Source of the DNA: Avipropionibacterium sp050157065
GTDB lineage: Bacteria > Actinomycetota > Actinomycetes > Propionibacteriales > Propionibacteriaceae
Length of the DNA: 64,000 nucleotides
Strand: one strand, 5' to 3'
Assembly (NCBI GenBank): GCA_050157065.1
Contig: CP189573.1
A program made the translations under genes and the position numbers. Numbering within the stretch: the stretch's first letter is position 1; the number at the start of each line of letters is the position of its first letter. The notes under the pieces are model-generated. The model made no database searches. It was not told the origin of the DNA and was given only the letters and a program-made list of their open reading frames with translations. This document shows, in pieces, positions 43,533-51,397 of the stretch.

Positions 43533-44299
43533 CCGCAACACCCGCACCGACCGACGAGCCGAACACCGGGGGAGCCGGGGCGACATCGCCGGTGCTGCCC
43601 ACCCTGGCGGGACGGCGGGTCCTGGTGACCGGGGCAGCCTCCGGGATCGGTGAGGCGACCGTGGCGGCCTGCCGGGCCCGCGGTGCCACGGTGGCCGGGT
43701 TCGACGTGGCCGAGGTGGCCGAGCCGGCCGACGACGGGGTCCGACACTTCGTGTGCAGCGTGGCCGACGAGGATGCCGTACGGGACCGGGTCGCCGACGC
43801 CGTCGCATGGCTGGGCGGGTTGGACAGTGTGCTGCACGTGGCCGGCATCATCATCGATGCCCAGATCGGTGTGGACGAACTGTCCCTGGCCGACTGGGAG
43901 ACCATGATCGGGGTCGACCTGACCGGGGCCTTCCTGGTCGCCAAGCACACCCTGCCGCACCTGGCCCGGTCGCCCCACAGTTCGCTGGTGCTCACCGGAT
44001 CTGGGGCCGGGGTCCACAACGCCCACGCGTCGGTCTCGTACGCCGCAGCCAAGGGTGGCCTGAACGGACTCGCGATCACCTTGGAGGAGACGTGGCGGCG
44101 CCGCGGCGTCAGCGTCATCGCCCTGCTCGTCGGCTCGGTCGACACCCCCCTGGTGCGACGGTTCGGCTCGGGCGAGGAGGCTCGCAACAAGCGCAAGGCC
44201 GAGAACCTGTTGTTGGAGTCGGCCGAGGTGGGGGCCCTGATGGCGTTCCTGGCCTCGCCGGACGGATCCGCGGTACGGGGGCCGGTCCGGACCTGGTGA
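43529..44299 (+). CDS. Short-chain dehydrogenase/reductase
   Basis: A 256-residue classical SDR. The cofactor turn is TGAASGIGEATV, followed by the acidic GFDVAE that favours NAD(H). The structural NNAG motif reads HVAG, and the active site has Ser in LTGSGAG and the YAAAK pair. The substrate is unknown; the operon suggests a sugar, polyol or hydroxyacid. It starts by ATGA overlap with the metallophosphoesterase gene and ends 49 bases before the sulfatase gene. The first 28 residues are Pro/Thr/Gly-rich and precede the usual SDR start. Confidence 0.88.
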   Translation: MTATPAPTDEPNTGGAGATSPVLPTLAGRRVLVTGAASGIGEATVAACRARGATVAGFDVAEVAEPADDGVRHFVCSVADEDAVRDRVADAVAWLGGLDSVLHVAGIIIDAQIGVDELSLADWETMIGVDLTGAFLVAKHTLPHLARSPHSSLVLTGSGAGVHNAHASVSYAAAKGGLNGLAITLEETWRRRGVSVIALLVGSVDTPLVRRFGSGEEARNKRKAENLLLESAEVGALMAFLASPDGSAVRGPVRTW

Positions 44300-44348
44300 T
44301 CAACAGCTGGGACCACGTGAGAAGTAGTCGACGACCCGAGGAGGGCCC

Positions 44349-45920
44349 ATGACCGATCAGCCGAACATCTTGGTGATCATGTCGGATCAGCACCACGCCG
44401 AGGTGATGGGGTGTGCGGGGGATCCGGTGGTCGAGACTCCCGGTCTTGACCGATTGGCGGCGCGCGGCGCGCGGCTGTCGAACCTGTACTGTCAGGCGCC
44501 GCTGTGTGCCCCGTCGCGGGCTTCCTTCCTCACCGGGATGATGCCCAGTGACAACGGTGTGGTCAGCAACAACCAACTGTTCGACCTGACCCATCCGACG
44601 TTCGCGCACTCCGCAGGTGCGGCTGGTTACCGGCCGGAGCTGATCGGGAAGATGCACGTACTCGGGATCGACCAGTTGTTCGGGTTCACCGCACGACAGA
44701 TCGGTGATCATGGTCCCAACTTCCCGGGATTGGGTAACCGGAAGCCTCGGTCAGGAGGTGGCGCCGCACCGGTCCAGCGCGGCCAGCTCCATGGAGCTGC
44801 CGGGCCGAGCCTGGACAGCCTGTCGAAGTCGGGGATCGGACACCATGCGTACTACACCCGTGACGCCTTGGTGGCTGAGGCCACCGAGTCTGCGATCCGG
44901 CAGCACGACATCGAGCGCCGTTCGGGTGGTGATCCGCACCCGTTCTTCCTGACCATGGGATTCCTGCTGCCGCACCAGCCGTACGTGGCGACCCGGGAGG
45001 ACTACGAGAAGTACGAGGGTCGCGTCGGTCTGCCGCGTCGCCCCTGGCCGGATGCCCCCTCAGACGACCACGCGTTCTTGCGGTGGTGGCGTGACGCGAC
45101 CGGGCTGGATCGCATCCACGGTGGGGTTCCCGAGGAGGTCATCCTGCGGGCCCGGACCGCCTACTGGGGAATGGTCGACCGGATGGACCAGTTGATCACC
45201 CGGGTGCTGGACACCCTGGATGAGCTCGGCCTGACCGAGAACACCTTGATCATCTACACCTCCGACCACGGTGATCATGTCGGTGAGCACGGACTGTGGT
45301 GGAAGCAGACGTTGCTCGAACCGTCGGTCAAGGTGCCCGGGATCATCAGTTGGCCCGGTGTCGTACCGGAGCAGGTGACCAGTGATCGGGTGTGCGGGCT
45401 GGTCGACGTCACGGAGACGATCGTCGCGGCCGCCGGTGGGCCGGCACTGCCCCGGTCGGTGGGTCGGGATCTGGTGCCGATGCTGCGTGGCGAGGATCCC
45501 GACTTCGCCGACCTGACGCTGTCGGAGCACTGTGCCGACGTCAACCAGGGTGCGGGTCTCGGCCCGGCGAAGGTGGATCGGCCGTACTACCAGCGGATGG
45601 TGCGGCAGGGCCGATGGAAGTACGTCGACCACGCGGACCTGCCGGCGCAGCTGTTCGACGTGGTGGCCGACCCGGACGAGACCACCGACGTGTCGGCCGA
45701 CCCGGCGAACTCGGCTGTGGTGGCTGAGCTGGCCGCGATCGCCCGCGACGGTTGGGATCCCGAGCTGGTGCGCGCCGAGACCCAGACTGACATCGCCGAG
45801 ACCGCACTGTTCGCCGACTGGGCGGTCGAGACCGGATACGTCGACCAGCACCGATGGCAGATGAAGGCCGCCTACAACACCCTGGAGGGAACCCCGTATG
45901 ACTTCGTCCTCGACGACTGA
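44349..45920 (+). CDS. Type I sulfatase with formylglycine motif
   Basis: A 523-residue alkaline-phosphatase-fold sulfatase that hydrolyses sulfate esters. The maturation motif is Cys53-Ala-Pro-Ser-Arg in PLCAPSRASFLTG, where Cys must be converted to formylglycine. Metal ligands are seen in MSDQHH near the start and in YTSDHGDHVGEHG. The C-terminal MVRQGRWKYVDH and DLPAQLFDVVADPDETTD are typical. There is no signal peptide, so a cytoplasmic substrate is likely. NILVIMSDQHHAEVMGCAG resembles choline-sulfatase-type enzymes, but the substrate is not proven. No formylglycine-generating enzyme gene is in the window. It overlaps the RidA-like gene by 23 bases. Confidence 0.9.
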   Translation: MTDQPNILVIMSDQHHAEVMGCAGDPVVETPGLDRLAARGARLSNLYCQAPLCAPSRASFLTGMMPSDNGVVSNNQLFDLTHPTFAHSAGAAGYRPELIGKMHVLGIDQLFGFTARQIGDHGPNFPGLGNRKPRSGGGAAPVQRGQLHGAAGPSLDSLSKSGIGHHAYYTRDALVAEATESAIRQHDIERRSGGDPHPFFLTMGFLLPHQPYVATREDYEKYEGRVGLPRRPWPDAPSDDHAFLRWWRDATGLDRIHGGVPEEVILRARTAYWGMVDRMDQLITRVLDTLDELGLTENTLIIYTSDHGDHVGEHGLWWKQTLLEPSVKVPGIISWPGVVPEQVTSDRVCGLVDVTETIVAAAGGPALPRSVGRDLVPMLRGEDPDFADLTLSEHCADVNQGAGLGPAKVDRPYYQRMVRQGRWKYVDHADLPAQLFDVVADPDETTDVSADPANSAVVAELAAIARDGWDPELVRAETQTDIAETALFADWAVETGYVDQHRWQMKAAYNTLEGTPYDFVLDD

Positions 45921-46392
45921 ACGACCGGATCGGATCGCCGACCGGATCCGCGAACTGGGCCACGAGCTCGAGGTGATGCCGCGCCCGGCCGGGTCGTACG
46001 TGCCGGTGAAGCGGGCCGGCGACCTGGTGATCACGTCCAGCATCAGTGCCAAGCGGGGGACCGAGCTGCGTCACGTCGGTCAGGTCGGTGACGTGATCGG
46101 GCTGGCGGAGGCGCGGGAGTCGGCGGTGCTCGCGGTGATCAACTGCCTGACCGTGCTGCGGGCCGAGCTCGGCAGCTTGGAGCGGATCACCGACGTGGTC
46201 CGCCTCACCGGCTGGGTGAACTCCGCGCCCGGGTTCGTCGACCAGCACAAGGTGGTCGACGCGGCGTCGGAGTTCCTGGTCGAGCTGTACGGCGACGCCG
46301 GCCGGCACGCGCGGGCGGCCCTCGGGATCGCTGCGCTGCCGATGAACTGTTCGGTGGGCATCGAACTCACCGTGATCGCCCCGGCGGAGTGA
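45898..46392 (+). CDS. RidA/YjgF-like protein
   Basis: A 164-residue member of the RidA superfamily, whose best-known members hydrolyse reactive enamine/imine intermediates. It has the chorismate-mutase-like layout with GDLVITSSIS, AVINCLTVLRAELGSLERI, VVRLTGWVNSAPGFVDQHKV and the end RAALGIAALPMNCSVGIEL. The Arg in HARAALG corresponds to the carboxylate-binding Arg of the family. Residues 1-35 are an additional N-terminal segment. The ATG at 45898 lies inside the sulfatase gene, so the two are co-translated. It is the last gene of the GntR-headed cluster. Confidence 0.82.
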   Translation: MTSSSTTERPDRIADRIRELGHELEVMPRPAGSYVPVKRAGDLVITSSISAKRGTELRHVGQVGDVIGLAEARESAVLAVINCLTVLRAELGSLERITDVVRLTGWVNSAPGFVDQHKVVDAASEFLVELYGDAGRHARAALGIAALPMNCSVGIELTVIAPAE

Positions 46393-46455
46393 GCGGGGCA
46401 CCTGAGTGCTCGAGTGGTCGCGCCGCCGGGGTGAGCCGGCGACGCGCTCGGGTGA

Positions 46456-46935
46456 TCAGCTGAACAGGATCGGGAGCAGGACCACCGCGAGGATCATCAG
46501 GAACAGCACGGCGAACAGGCCGATCAGGAACCCGACGCCCTTCTTCTTCTGCGGCTCCAGACCGATCGCGCCGTCGGTGAACTGGTGCAGCGGTGCCGCG
46601 TAGTAGACGTCCAGCTGTTGGGCGGGGGAGACCTGGACGGTCATCTCGGCCCGACCGAAGGTGCGCATCCACTGCGACTCGACCTTCAGGTGGTGCTGGC
46701 CCGGCGGCACCGGGATGACGGTCTCACCGGACTGCGGGAGCTTGGTCGGGGCGCCGTCGAGGTACAACGTCGGCGGGACCATGTTGTTGGTCAACACCGA
46801 ACCCTGGACGTGCATCTTCAGGAACGCGGCATCGGCCGGCAGCTGGCCCGGCTGGGGCTGGCCGGGCTGCTGTCCGTACGGACCGGGCTGTCCCGGCTGC
46901 TGCTGGGGCGGATAGGGCTGCTGCGGTTGGCTCAC
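46456..46935 (-). CDS. C-terminally membrane-anchored protein with PEGA-like domain
   Basis: A 159-residue protein. The first 34 residues are a Pro/Gln/Gly-rich tail (PQQPYPPQQQPGQPG). A small beta domain follows (about 38-105: FLKMHVQGSVLTNNMVPP, TVIPVPPGQHHLKVES), resembling PEGA-type folds. Residues about 133-159 are one membrane helix preceded by KKKG. There is no signal peptide, so the domain probably faces the cytoplasm. Function unknown. It is the downstream neighbour of the TetR gene on the same strand, 54 bases away, and could be in its regulon. Confidence 0.75.
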   Translation of the reverse strand: MSQPQQPYPPQQQPGQPGPYGQQPGQPQPGQLPADAAFLKMHVQGSVLTNNMVPPTLYLDGAPTKLPQSGETVIPVPPGQHHLKVESQWMRTFGRAEMTVQVSPAQQLDVYYAAPLHQFTDGAIGLEPQKKKGVGFLIGLFAVLFLMILAVVLLPILFS

Positions 46936-46989
46936 CGGGACATTCTAGGGGCATTTGGGTTCTGTTGCCGGTCGTGGCCGGGCGGCGGT

Positions 46990-47553
46990 TCAGCCGGTCG
47001 GGGATCGCAGCAGCAGCCGCTCGACGAACACCTCGATCGCGGCGTCGGCGGTCGCGAAGTCGTCGCTGAGGAGGGCGTCGTGGAGCAGGCCCCGGACGGT
47101 CGCGACGGCGAGTCGCCCCAGCACCTCGGCATCGTCCGGCGGATGTCCGATCTCGACCAGCAGGGCACGGATCGGCGCCACCCACGGTTCGATCAGGCTG
47201 TCGCGCAACCGCCGGGCGTGGGCGTGGCCCTGCATGGCATGCGCGGACAGCTCGAAGATCACCGGGCCGTACTGTCGGGCGTCGCGGCTCAACTGCTGCC
47301 AGAACCCCAGCAGCGCGGCACGGGGGTCGTCACGCCGTCGTTCGAGTGAGGCGAACCGGATCCGCTGTCGTTCCTCGAACCGGGCCACCACTTCGGTGAG
47401 CAGCCCGTCGCGGGAGCCGAAGTGGTAGATCAGCATCCGATGACTGGTCCCGATGGCCTCGGCCAGTTGGCGCAGGCTCTGGTTCGTCACGCCATGGGCC
47501 GCCACGTGCTCCGCCGTCGCGCGCAGGATCTCGTCCCGTCCGGTCACCGCCAC
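46990..47553 (-). CDS. TetR family transcriptional regulator
   Basis: A 187-residue repressor. The helix-turn-helix (about 5-52) reads GRDEILRATAEHVAAHGV, SLRQLAEAIGTSHRMLIYHFGSRDGLL. The remaining helices form the ligand domain. The GTG at 47553 fits the domain start. A perfect inverted repeat, ACGTACC-AAAC-GGTACGT, covers the bases immediately upstream and includes two bases of the start codon, so the protein probably represses its own gene. No ligand can be inferred. Confidence 0.88.
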   Translation of the reverse strand: MAVTGRDEILRATAEHVAAHGVTNQSLRQLAEAIGTSHRMLIYHFGSRDGLLTEVVARFEERQRIRFASLERRRDDPRAALLGFWQQLSRDARQYGPVIFELSAHAMQGHAHARRLRDSLIEPWVAPIRALLVEIGHPPDDAEVLGRLAVATVRGLLHDALLSDDFATADAAIEVFVERLLLRSPTG

Positions 47554-47569
47554 GTACCAAACGGTACGT
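47552..47569. promoter_or_regulatory. Probable TetR operator over the regulator's start
   Basis: ACGTACC and GGTACGT form a perfect 7-bp inverted repeat around AAAC. The spacing and symmetry are those of TetR-family sites. It overlaps the GTG start of the TetR gene and should block initiation or elongation there. Confidence 0.6.
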
Positions 47570-47659
47570 CACGGTGGGGAGGGGGCTGGATCACCTCGCC
47601 CGAGCGATGACGGTGCCGGGGGCACGTGCACTTCGCAAGAGGACGCCAGGAGCGGGTGA

Positions 47660-47701
47660 ATGTGCTGCTGACCAAGTGAAATGTGCTGCTGACCAAGTGA
47701 A
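47660..47701. repeat. 21-bp tandem repeat, two perfect copies
   Basis: ATGTGCTGCTGACCAAGTGAA occurs twice in direct succession, ending seven bases from the 3' end of tRNA-Arg. Together with the TetR operator it is the only recognisable content of the gap between the TetR gene and the tRNA. Origin unknown. Confidence 0.85.
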
Positions 47702-47708
47702 ACGTCGG

Positions 47709-47780
47709 CGCCCCCGGCAGGATTCGAACCTGCGCACCCGCCTCCGGAGGGCGGTGCTCTATCCCCTGAGCTACGGGGGC
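47709..47780 (-). tRNA. tRNA-Arg (anticodon CCG)
   Basis: Reading the minus strand, GCCCCCG at the 5' end pairs with CGGGGGC at the 3' end. The D arm is GCTCAGGGGATAGAGC, the anticodon stem CCGCC/GGCGG encloses CTCCGGA with anticodon CCG, and the T arm holds GGTTCGAATCC. The CCA end is not encoded. The CCG anticodon reads CGG, a major Arg codon in this DNA. Confidence 0.97.
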
Positions 47781-47824
47781 CGTGGCCAACAGGCCGACGG
47801 CTAGGGTATCACCAACTCGCGGCT

Positions 47825-48355
47825 ATGCTCACCGTCGTGTCGCGCCACCGGTTCATGATCATCTTCGTGTTGGCTGCGCTGCTGCTCGGATCCGCAGGCT
47901 GTGCGCCCGCCCAACCGCCACCCGCGAAGGCCGAGATGCGGAGCACTCCACCGCCGTGGGACGCCCCCAGACATGCTGTCGCCAACATCGACGCGGCAGG
48001 GCTGGAACACCAACCCCTGGACATGATCGACAACCAGCGGTTGCTGCAGCTCGAGGTCACGATCGACGGGGTGCCGGTGACGATCCCCGCCTTCGTCGGC
48101 ATCGACCGGTTGCGGGCGCTCCAAGGCTCGGCCCACACCCACGACGAGTCCGGGCAGGTCTGGCTCGAAGGGACCGAGGCCAACACGGTCACCCTTGGCC
48201 AGTTCTTCACGCTGTGGGGGGTGCGGTTCGACGCCGAGTGCCTGGGCGCCGCCTGTGGCGGGGTCACCGTGACCGCCGACGGGGCACCGGTCGCAGACCC
48301 GATCGGCCTGGTGATGGCGTCGTCGAGCGAGATCCGGGTGGCCGGGACCAGCTGA
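47825..48355 (+). CDS. Putative lipoprotein, conserved and uncharacterised
   Basis: A 176-residue exported protein. A hydrophobic signal (FMIIFVLAALLLGS) ends in the lipobox SAGC near residue 26. The mature part has HTHDESGQVWLEG and TLGQFFTLWGVRFDAECLG, two stretches repeatedly seen in a small extracellular family of actinobacteria with no known role. Two Cys in ECLGAACGG may pair. The ATG at 47825 or the GTG at 47837 could be used. A palindromic terminator follows. Confidence 0.78.
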   Translation: MLTVVSRHRFMIIFVLAALLLGSAGCAPAQPPPAKAEMRSTPPPWDAPRHAVANIDAAGLEHQPLDMIDNQRLLQLEVTIDGVPVTIPAFVGIDRLRALQGSAHTHDESGQVWLEGTEANTVTLGQFFTLWGVRFDAECLGAACGGVTVTADGAPVADPIGLVMASSSEIRVAGTS

Positions 48356-48364
48356 GGCCGTGGG

Positions 48365-48428
48365 AAGGGGCGCCACAGCGACACCCGTGGACGTCAGCTC
48401 CACCGACGTCACTGTGGCGCCCTCTTTT
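48365..48428 (+). terminator. Palindromic terminator, copy 2 of a repeated family
   Basis: AAGGGGCGCCACAGCGAC pairs with GTCACTGTGGCGCCCTCTT with minor mismatches and is followed by TTTT. An inner stem, GTGGA/TCCAC, is also present. The outer arm is almost identical to the reverse complement of the terminator at 25251-25313. It ends the lipoprotein transcript before lysA. Confidence 0.8.
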
Positions 48429-48517
48429 ACGAAGAGCAGGCCCGGCGACCGTGGATTCGGCGGTCCGCGCACCGAAAGCCCGCCGTCGGGGCGCATCCGC
48501 CGTGGCACAGTTCCCCC

Positions 48518-50017
48518 ATGACCCACACGCATGTCGCGGGCGCCATCCACGCCGACGTCGGACATCGTGGCCCGGCCTGGTTGCCGGTGCCGACCGACGT
48601 CAACGCCCTGCTGCCGCGGCTGTGGAGTGCCCAGGTGACCAAGTCGGCCGACGGTGAGCTGCACGTCGCAGGCCTCGGTGTGACCGAGATCGCCGACCGG
48701 GTCGGCACCCCGGCGCTGGTCTTCGACGAGGCCGATCTGCGGGCCCGGGCCCGCGACTTCGCCACCGCCTTCGCCGGCTGGGACGTCTACTACGCGGGCA
48801 AGTCGTTCCTGTCCACCGCGGTCGCCGGCTGGATCGTCGAGGAGGGCCTCCACCTCGACGTGTGCACCGGCGGGGAGCTGGCCGTCGCGATCCGCGCCGG
48901 GGTCGACCCGGCCAAGCTGGCGCTGCACGGCAACAACAAGTCCGACACCGAACTCGTGGCCGCCCTCGAGCACGGCGTCGGCCGGATCATCATCGACTCC
49001 GTCCCCGAGATGGGCCGGCTCGCTGCACTGGCCGCCGAGCGGGGACTCCGGCCGGCGGTGATGGTGCGGGTCACCCCGGGCGTCGAGGCCCACACCCACG
49101 AATACATCGCCACCGCCCGTGAGGACCAGAAGTTCGGCATCCCGCTCACCGGTGGCGCCGGTCTGGCCGCCCTGCTGCAGGTCCACCGCGACGAGCACCT
49201 GGAGCTTCGCGGCATTCACTCCCACATCGGCTCGCAGATCTTCGACGCCGAGGGGTTCGAGGTGTCGGCCCGCCGCACGCTGCGGCTGCACGCCGAGTTC
49301 GCCGCGCAGACCGGGGTGGAGTTGCCCGAACTCGACCTCGGTGGCGGCTTCGGCATCGCGTACACCTCCGCCGACACCCCGTCGACACCGGCGACGCTGG
49401 CCGGGCAGATGGCCGCCATCGTGACCGGCGAGTGCGCGAGCCTCGGGGTGGCCGTACCGCAGTTGTCCATCGAGCCCGGCCGGGCGATCAGCGGCCCGGC
49501 CGCGTTCATGCTCTACCGCGTCGGCACCGTCAAGATGGTCGAGCTGGAGGGTGGCGGCACCCGGCGGTACGTGGCCGTCGACGGCGGGATGAGCGACAAC
49601 ATCCGGACCGCGCTGTACGGGGCGGAGTACTCCGCCACCCTGGCCAACCGGCACTCCACCGCACCGCCGACCCTGTCGCGGGTGGTCGGCAAGCACTGCG
49701 AGTCCGGCGACATCGTGGTGCGCGACGAGTTCCTGCCCGACGACGTGGCACCCGGCGACCTGATCGCGGTGCCGGCGTCGGGGGCGTACTCGTACTCGAT
49801 GGCCAGCAACTACAACCACGTACCTCGGCCACCGGTGGTCTCGGTACGTGACGGACGACTCTCGACCCTGATCCGCCGCGAGACGATCGACGACCTGTTG
49901 CGGGTCGACGTGGGCCAGTCGGAGGTCACGGCGAACGGTGCCGGGACCGATACGGTTCGTACCGGGCCGTCGGATGGGGAAGAATTGCCGGGCGCCGACA
50001 CCGCGACCGCGCGTTGA
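48518..50017 (+). CDS. lysA: Diaminopimelate decarboxylase
   Basis: Decarboxylates meso-diaminopimelate to L-lysine with pyridoxal phosphate. The 499 residues form an alanine-racemase-like barrel and a C-terminal beta domain. PLP Lys95 is in YYAGKSFL. Further motifs are HGNNKS, HSHIGSQIFD, LDLGGGFGIAY, EPGRAISGPAA, the catalytic Cys in GKHCESGDIV and the Tyr in GAYSYSMASNYN. A 45-residue tail after the fold is low-complexity. It is followed by hom, thrC and thrB, linking the aspartate-family pathways. Confidence 0.95.
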   Translation: MTHTHVAGAIHADVGHRGPAWLPVPTDVNALLPRLWSAQVTKSADGELHVAGLGVTEIADRVGTPALVFDEADLRARARDFATAFAGWDVYYAGKSFLSTAVAGWIVEEGLHLDVCTGGELAVAIRAGVDPAKLALHGNNKSDTELVAALEHGVGRIIIDSVPEMGRLAALAAERGLRPAVMVRVTPGVEAHTHEYIATAREDQKFGIPLTGGAGLAALLQVHRDEHLELRGIHSHIGSQIFDAEGFEVSARRTLRLHAEFAAQTGVELPELDLGGGFGIAYTSADTPSTPATLAGQMAAIVTGECASLGVAVPQLSIEPGRAISGPAAFMLYRVGTVKMVELEGGGTRRYVAVDGGMSDNIRTALYGAEYSATLANRHSTAPPTLSRVVGKHCESGDIVVRDEFLPDDVAPGDLIAVPASGAYSYSMASNYNHVPRPPVVSVRDGRLSTLIRRETIDDLLRVDVGQSEVTANGAGTDTVRTGPSDGEELPGADTATAR

Positions 50018-50064
50018 CCACCCGAGCGCCGGACAGCCGCCGACGAGGAAACGAGGACCACCGA

Positions 50065-51396
50065 ATGCCCCAGGACCAGCCTCCGCTGCAGGTCGCGCTG
50101 CTCGGTTGCGGGACGGTCGGCTCCGCCGTGGCCCGATTGATCACCGAGCACGGTGACGACCTGGCCGCGCGCATCGGCCGCCGCATCGAGCTGGCCGGGA
50201 TCGCCGTCCGCCGACCGCAGCGGGCACGGTCGCTGCCCGGGGTACCCGCCGAGTTGATCACCGGCGACGCCGATGAGCTCGTACGCAGGCCCGGGATCGA
50301 CCTGGTGATCGAGGTGATCGGCGGCATCGAACCCGCCCGGGGCCTGATCCTGGCCGCGATGGCGAACGGGGCATCGGTCGTCACCGCCAACAAGGTGCTG
50401 CTGGCCGAGGACGCGGGCTCGCTGTTCGCCGCCGCGGAGGAGTACGGCGTCGACCTGTACTTCGAGGCGGCCGTCGCCGGCGCGATCCCGATCGTCCGGC
50501 CACTGCGGGAGTCGCTGGTCGGCGACGAGATCTCGACGGTGATCGGCATCGTCAACGGCACCACCAACTACATCCTGGACAAGATGGACACCGTCGGGTC
50601 CGGGTTCGCCGAGACGCTGGCCGAGGCGCAGGAGCTCGGCTTCGCCGAGGCCGATCCGACCGCTGACGTGGACGGCTTCGACGCCGCCGCGAAGGCCGCG
50701 ATCCTCTCCAGCCTGGCCTTCCACAGCCGGGTCCGCAGCGCCGACGTGCACCGCGAAGGCATCGCCGAGGTCACCAGCGCCGACATCGCCTCGGCCCGCG
50801 AGATGGGTTGCGTGGTGAAGATGTTGGCGATCTGTGAGCTGACCGACGAGCCGGAACCGCGGGTGTCCGCGCGGGTCCACCCGGCGATGATCCCGCTCAG
50901 CCATCCGCTGGCCTCGGTGGGCGACGCCTACAACGCGGTGTTCGTCGAGACCTGCTCGGCGGGCCGGCTGATGTTCTACGGCCAGGGTGCCGGGGGTGCG
51001 CCGACCGCGAGCGCGGTGCTGGGAGACGTGGTGACGGTGGCCCGCAACCGGGTCCGCGGTGCGCTCGGGCCGGGGGAGTCCAACTACGCCAGCCGGGGAA
51101 TCGCAGCGATGGGCGACGTGGTCACCCGTTACCACATCCGGCTCGAGGTGGCCGACGCCCCGGGCGTGCTCGCCACCATCGCCCAGTGCTTCGCCCGCCA
51201 CGGTGTCTCGCTGCAGACCGTCCGGCAGCAGACGTTGGCCGAGACGGCCGGCGGCGAGAAGCAGCTGGCCGAGGCCCAGCTGGTGCTGGTCACCCACGAG
51301 GCCACCGACCAGGCCCTGCAGGCCACCGTCGACACACTCCGCGGCCTGTCCGAGGTCGCCGAGGTCAGCAGCGTGATGCGCGTGGAGGGAAACTGA
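50065..51396 (+). CDS. hom: Homoserine dehydrogenase with ACT domain
   Basis: Reduces aspartate semialdehyde to homoserine, the branch to threonine and methionine. The 443 residues hold the nucleotide-binding ALLGCGTVGSAVA, the VTANKVLLA segment, the catalytic YFEAAVAGAIPIVRPL and GIVNGTTNYIL with EADPTADVDGFDAAAK, and a C-terminal ACT domain (from about 350) for threonine feedback. The ATG at 50065 has ACGAGG upstream. A TTG at 50014 that overlaps the lysA stop is less likely. thrC begins one base after its stop. Confidence 0.94.
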   Translation: MPQDQPPLQVALLGCGTVGSAVARLITEHGDDLAARIGRRIELAGIAVRRPQRARSLPGVPAELITGDADELVRRPGIDLVIEVIGGIEPARGLILAAMANGASVVTANKVLLAEDAGSLFAAAEEYGVDLYFEAAVAGAIPIVRPLRESLVGDEISTVIGIVNGTTNYILDKMDTVGSGFAETLAEAQELGFAEADPTADVDGFDAAAKAAILSSLAFHSRVRSADVHREGIAEVTSADIASAREMGCVVKMLAICELTDEPEPRVSARVHPAMIPLSHPLASVGDAYNAVFVETCSAGRLMFYGQGAGGAPTASAVLGDVVTVARNRVRGALGPGESNYASRGIAAMGDVVTRYHIRLEVADAPGVLATIAQCFARHGVSLQTVRQQTLAETAGGEKQLAEAQLVLVTHEATDQALQATVDTLRGLSEVAEVSSVMRVEGN

Positions 51397-51397
51397 G

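Noticed and set aside
41778..43808. 676-codon minus-strand frame opposite the metallophosphoesterase gene
   Set aside because: Pro/Arg/Gly-rich shadow. The plus strand carries the intact phosphoesterase motifs and overlapping operon starts.
47801..49819. 672-codon minus-strand frame opposite the lipoprotein and lysA genes
   Set aside because: It crosses two convincing plus-strand genes and a terminator and has no recognisable domain.
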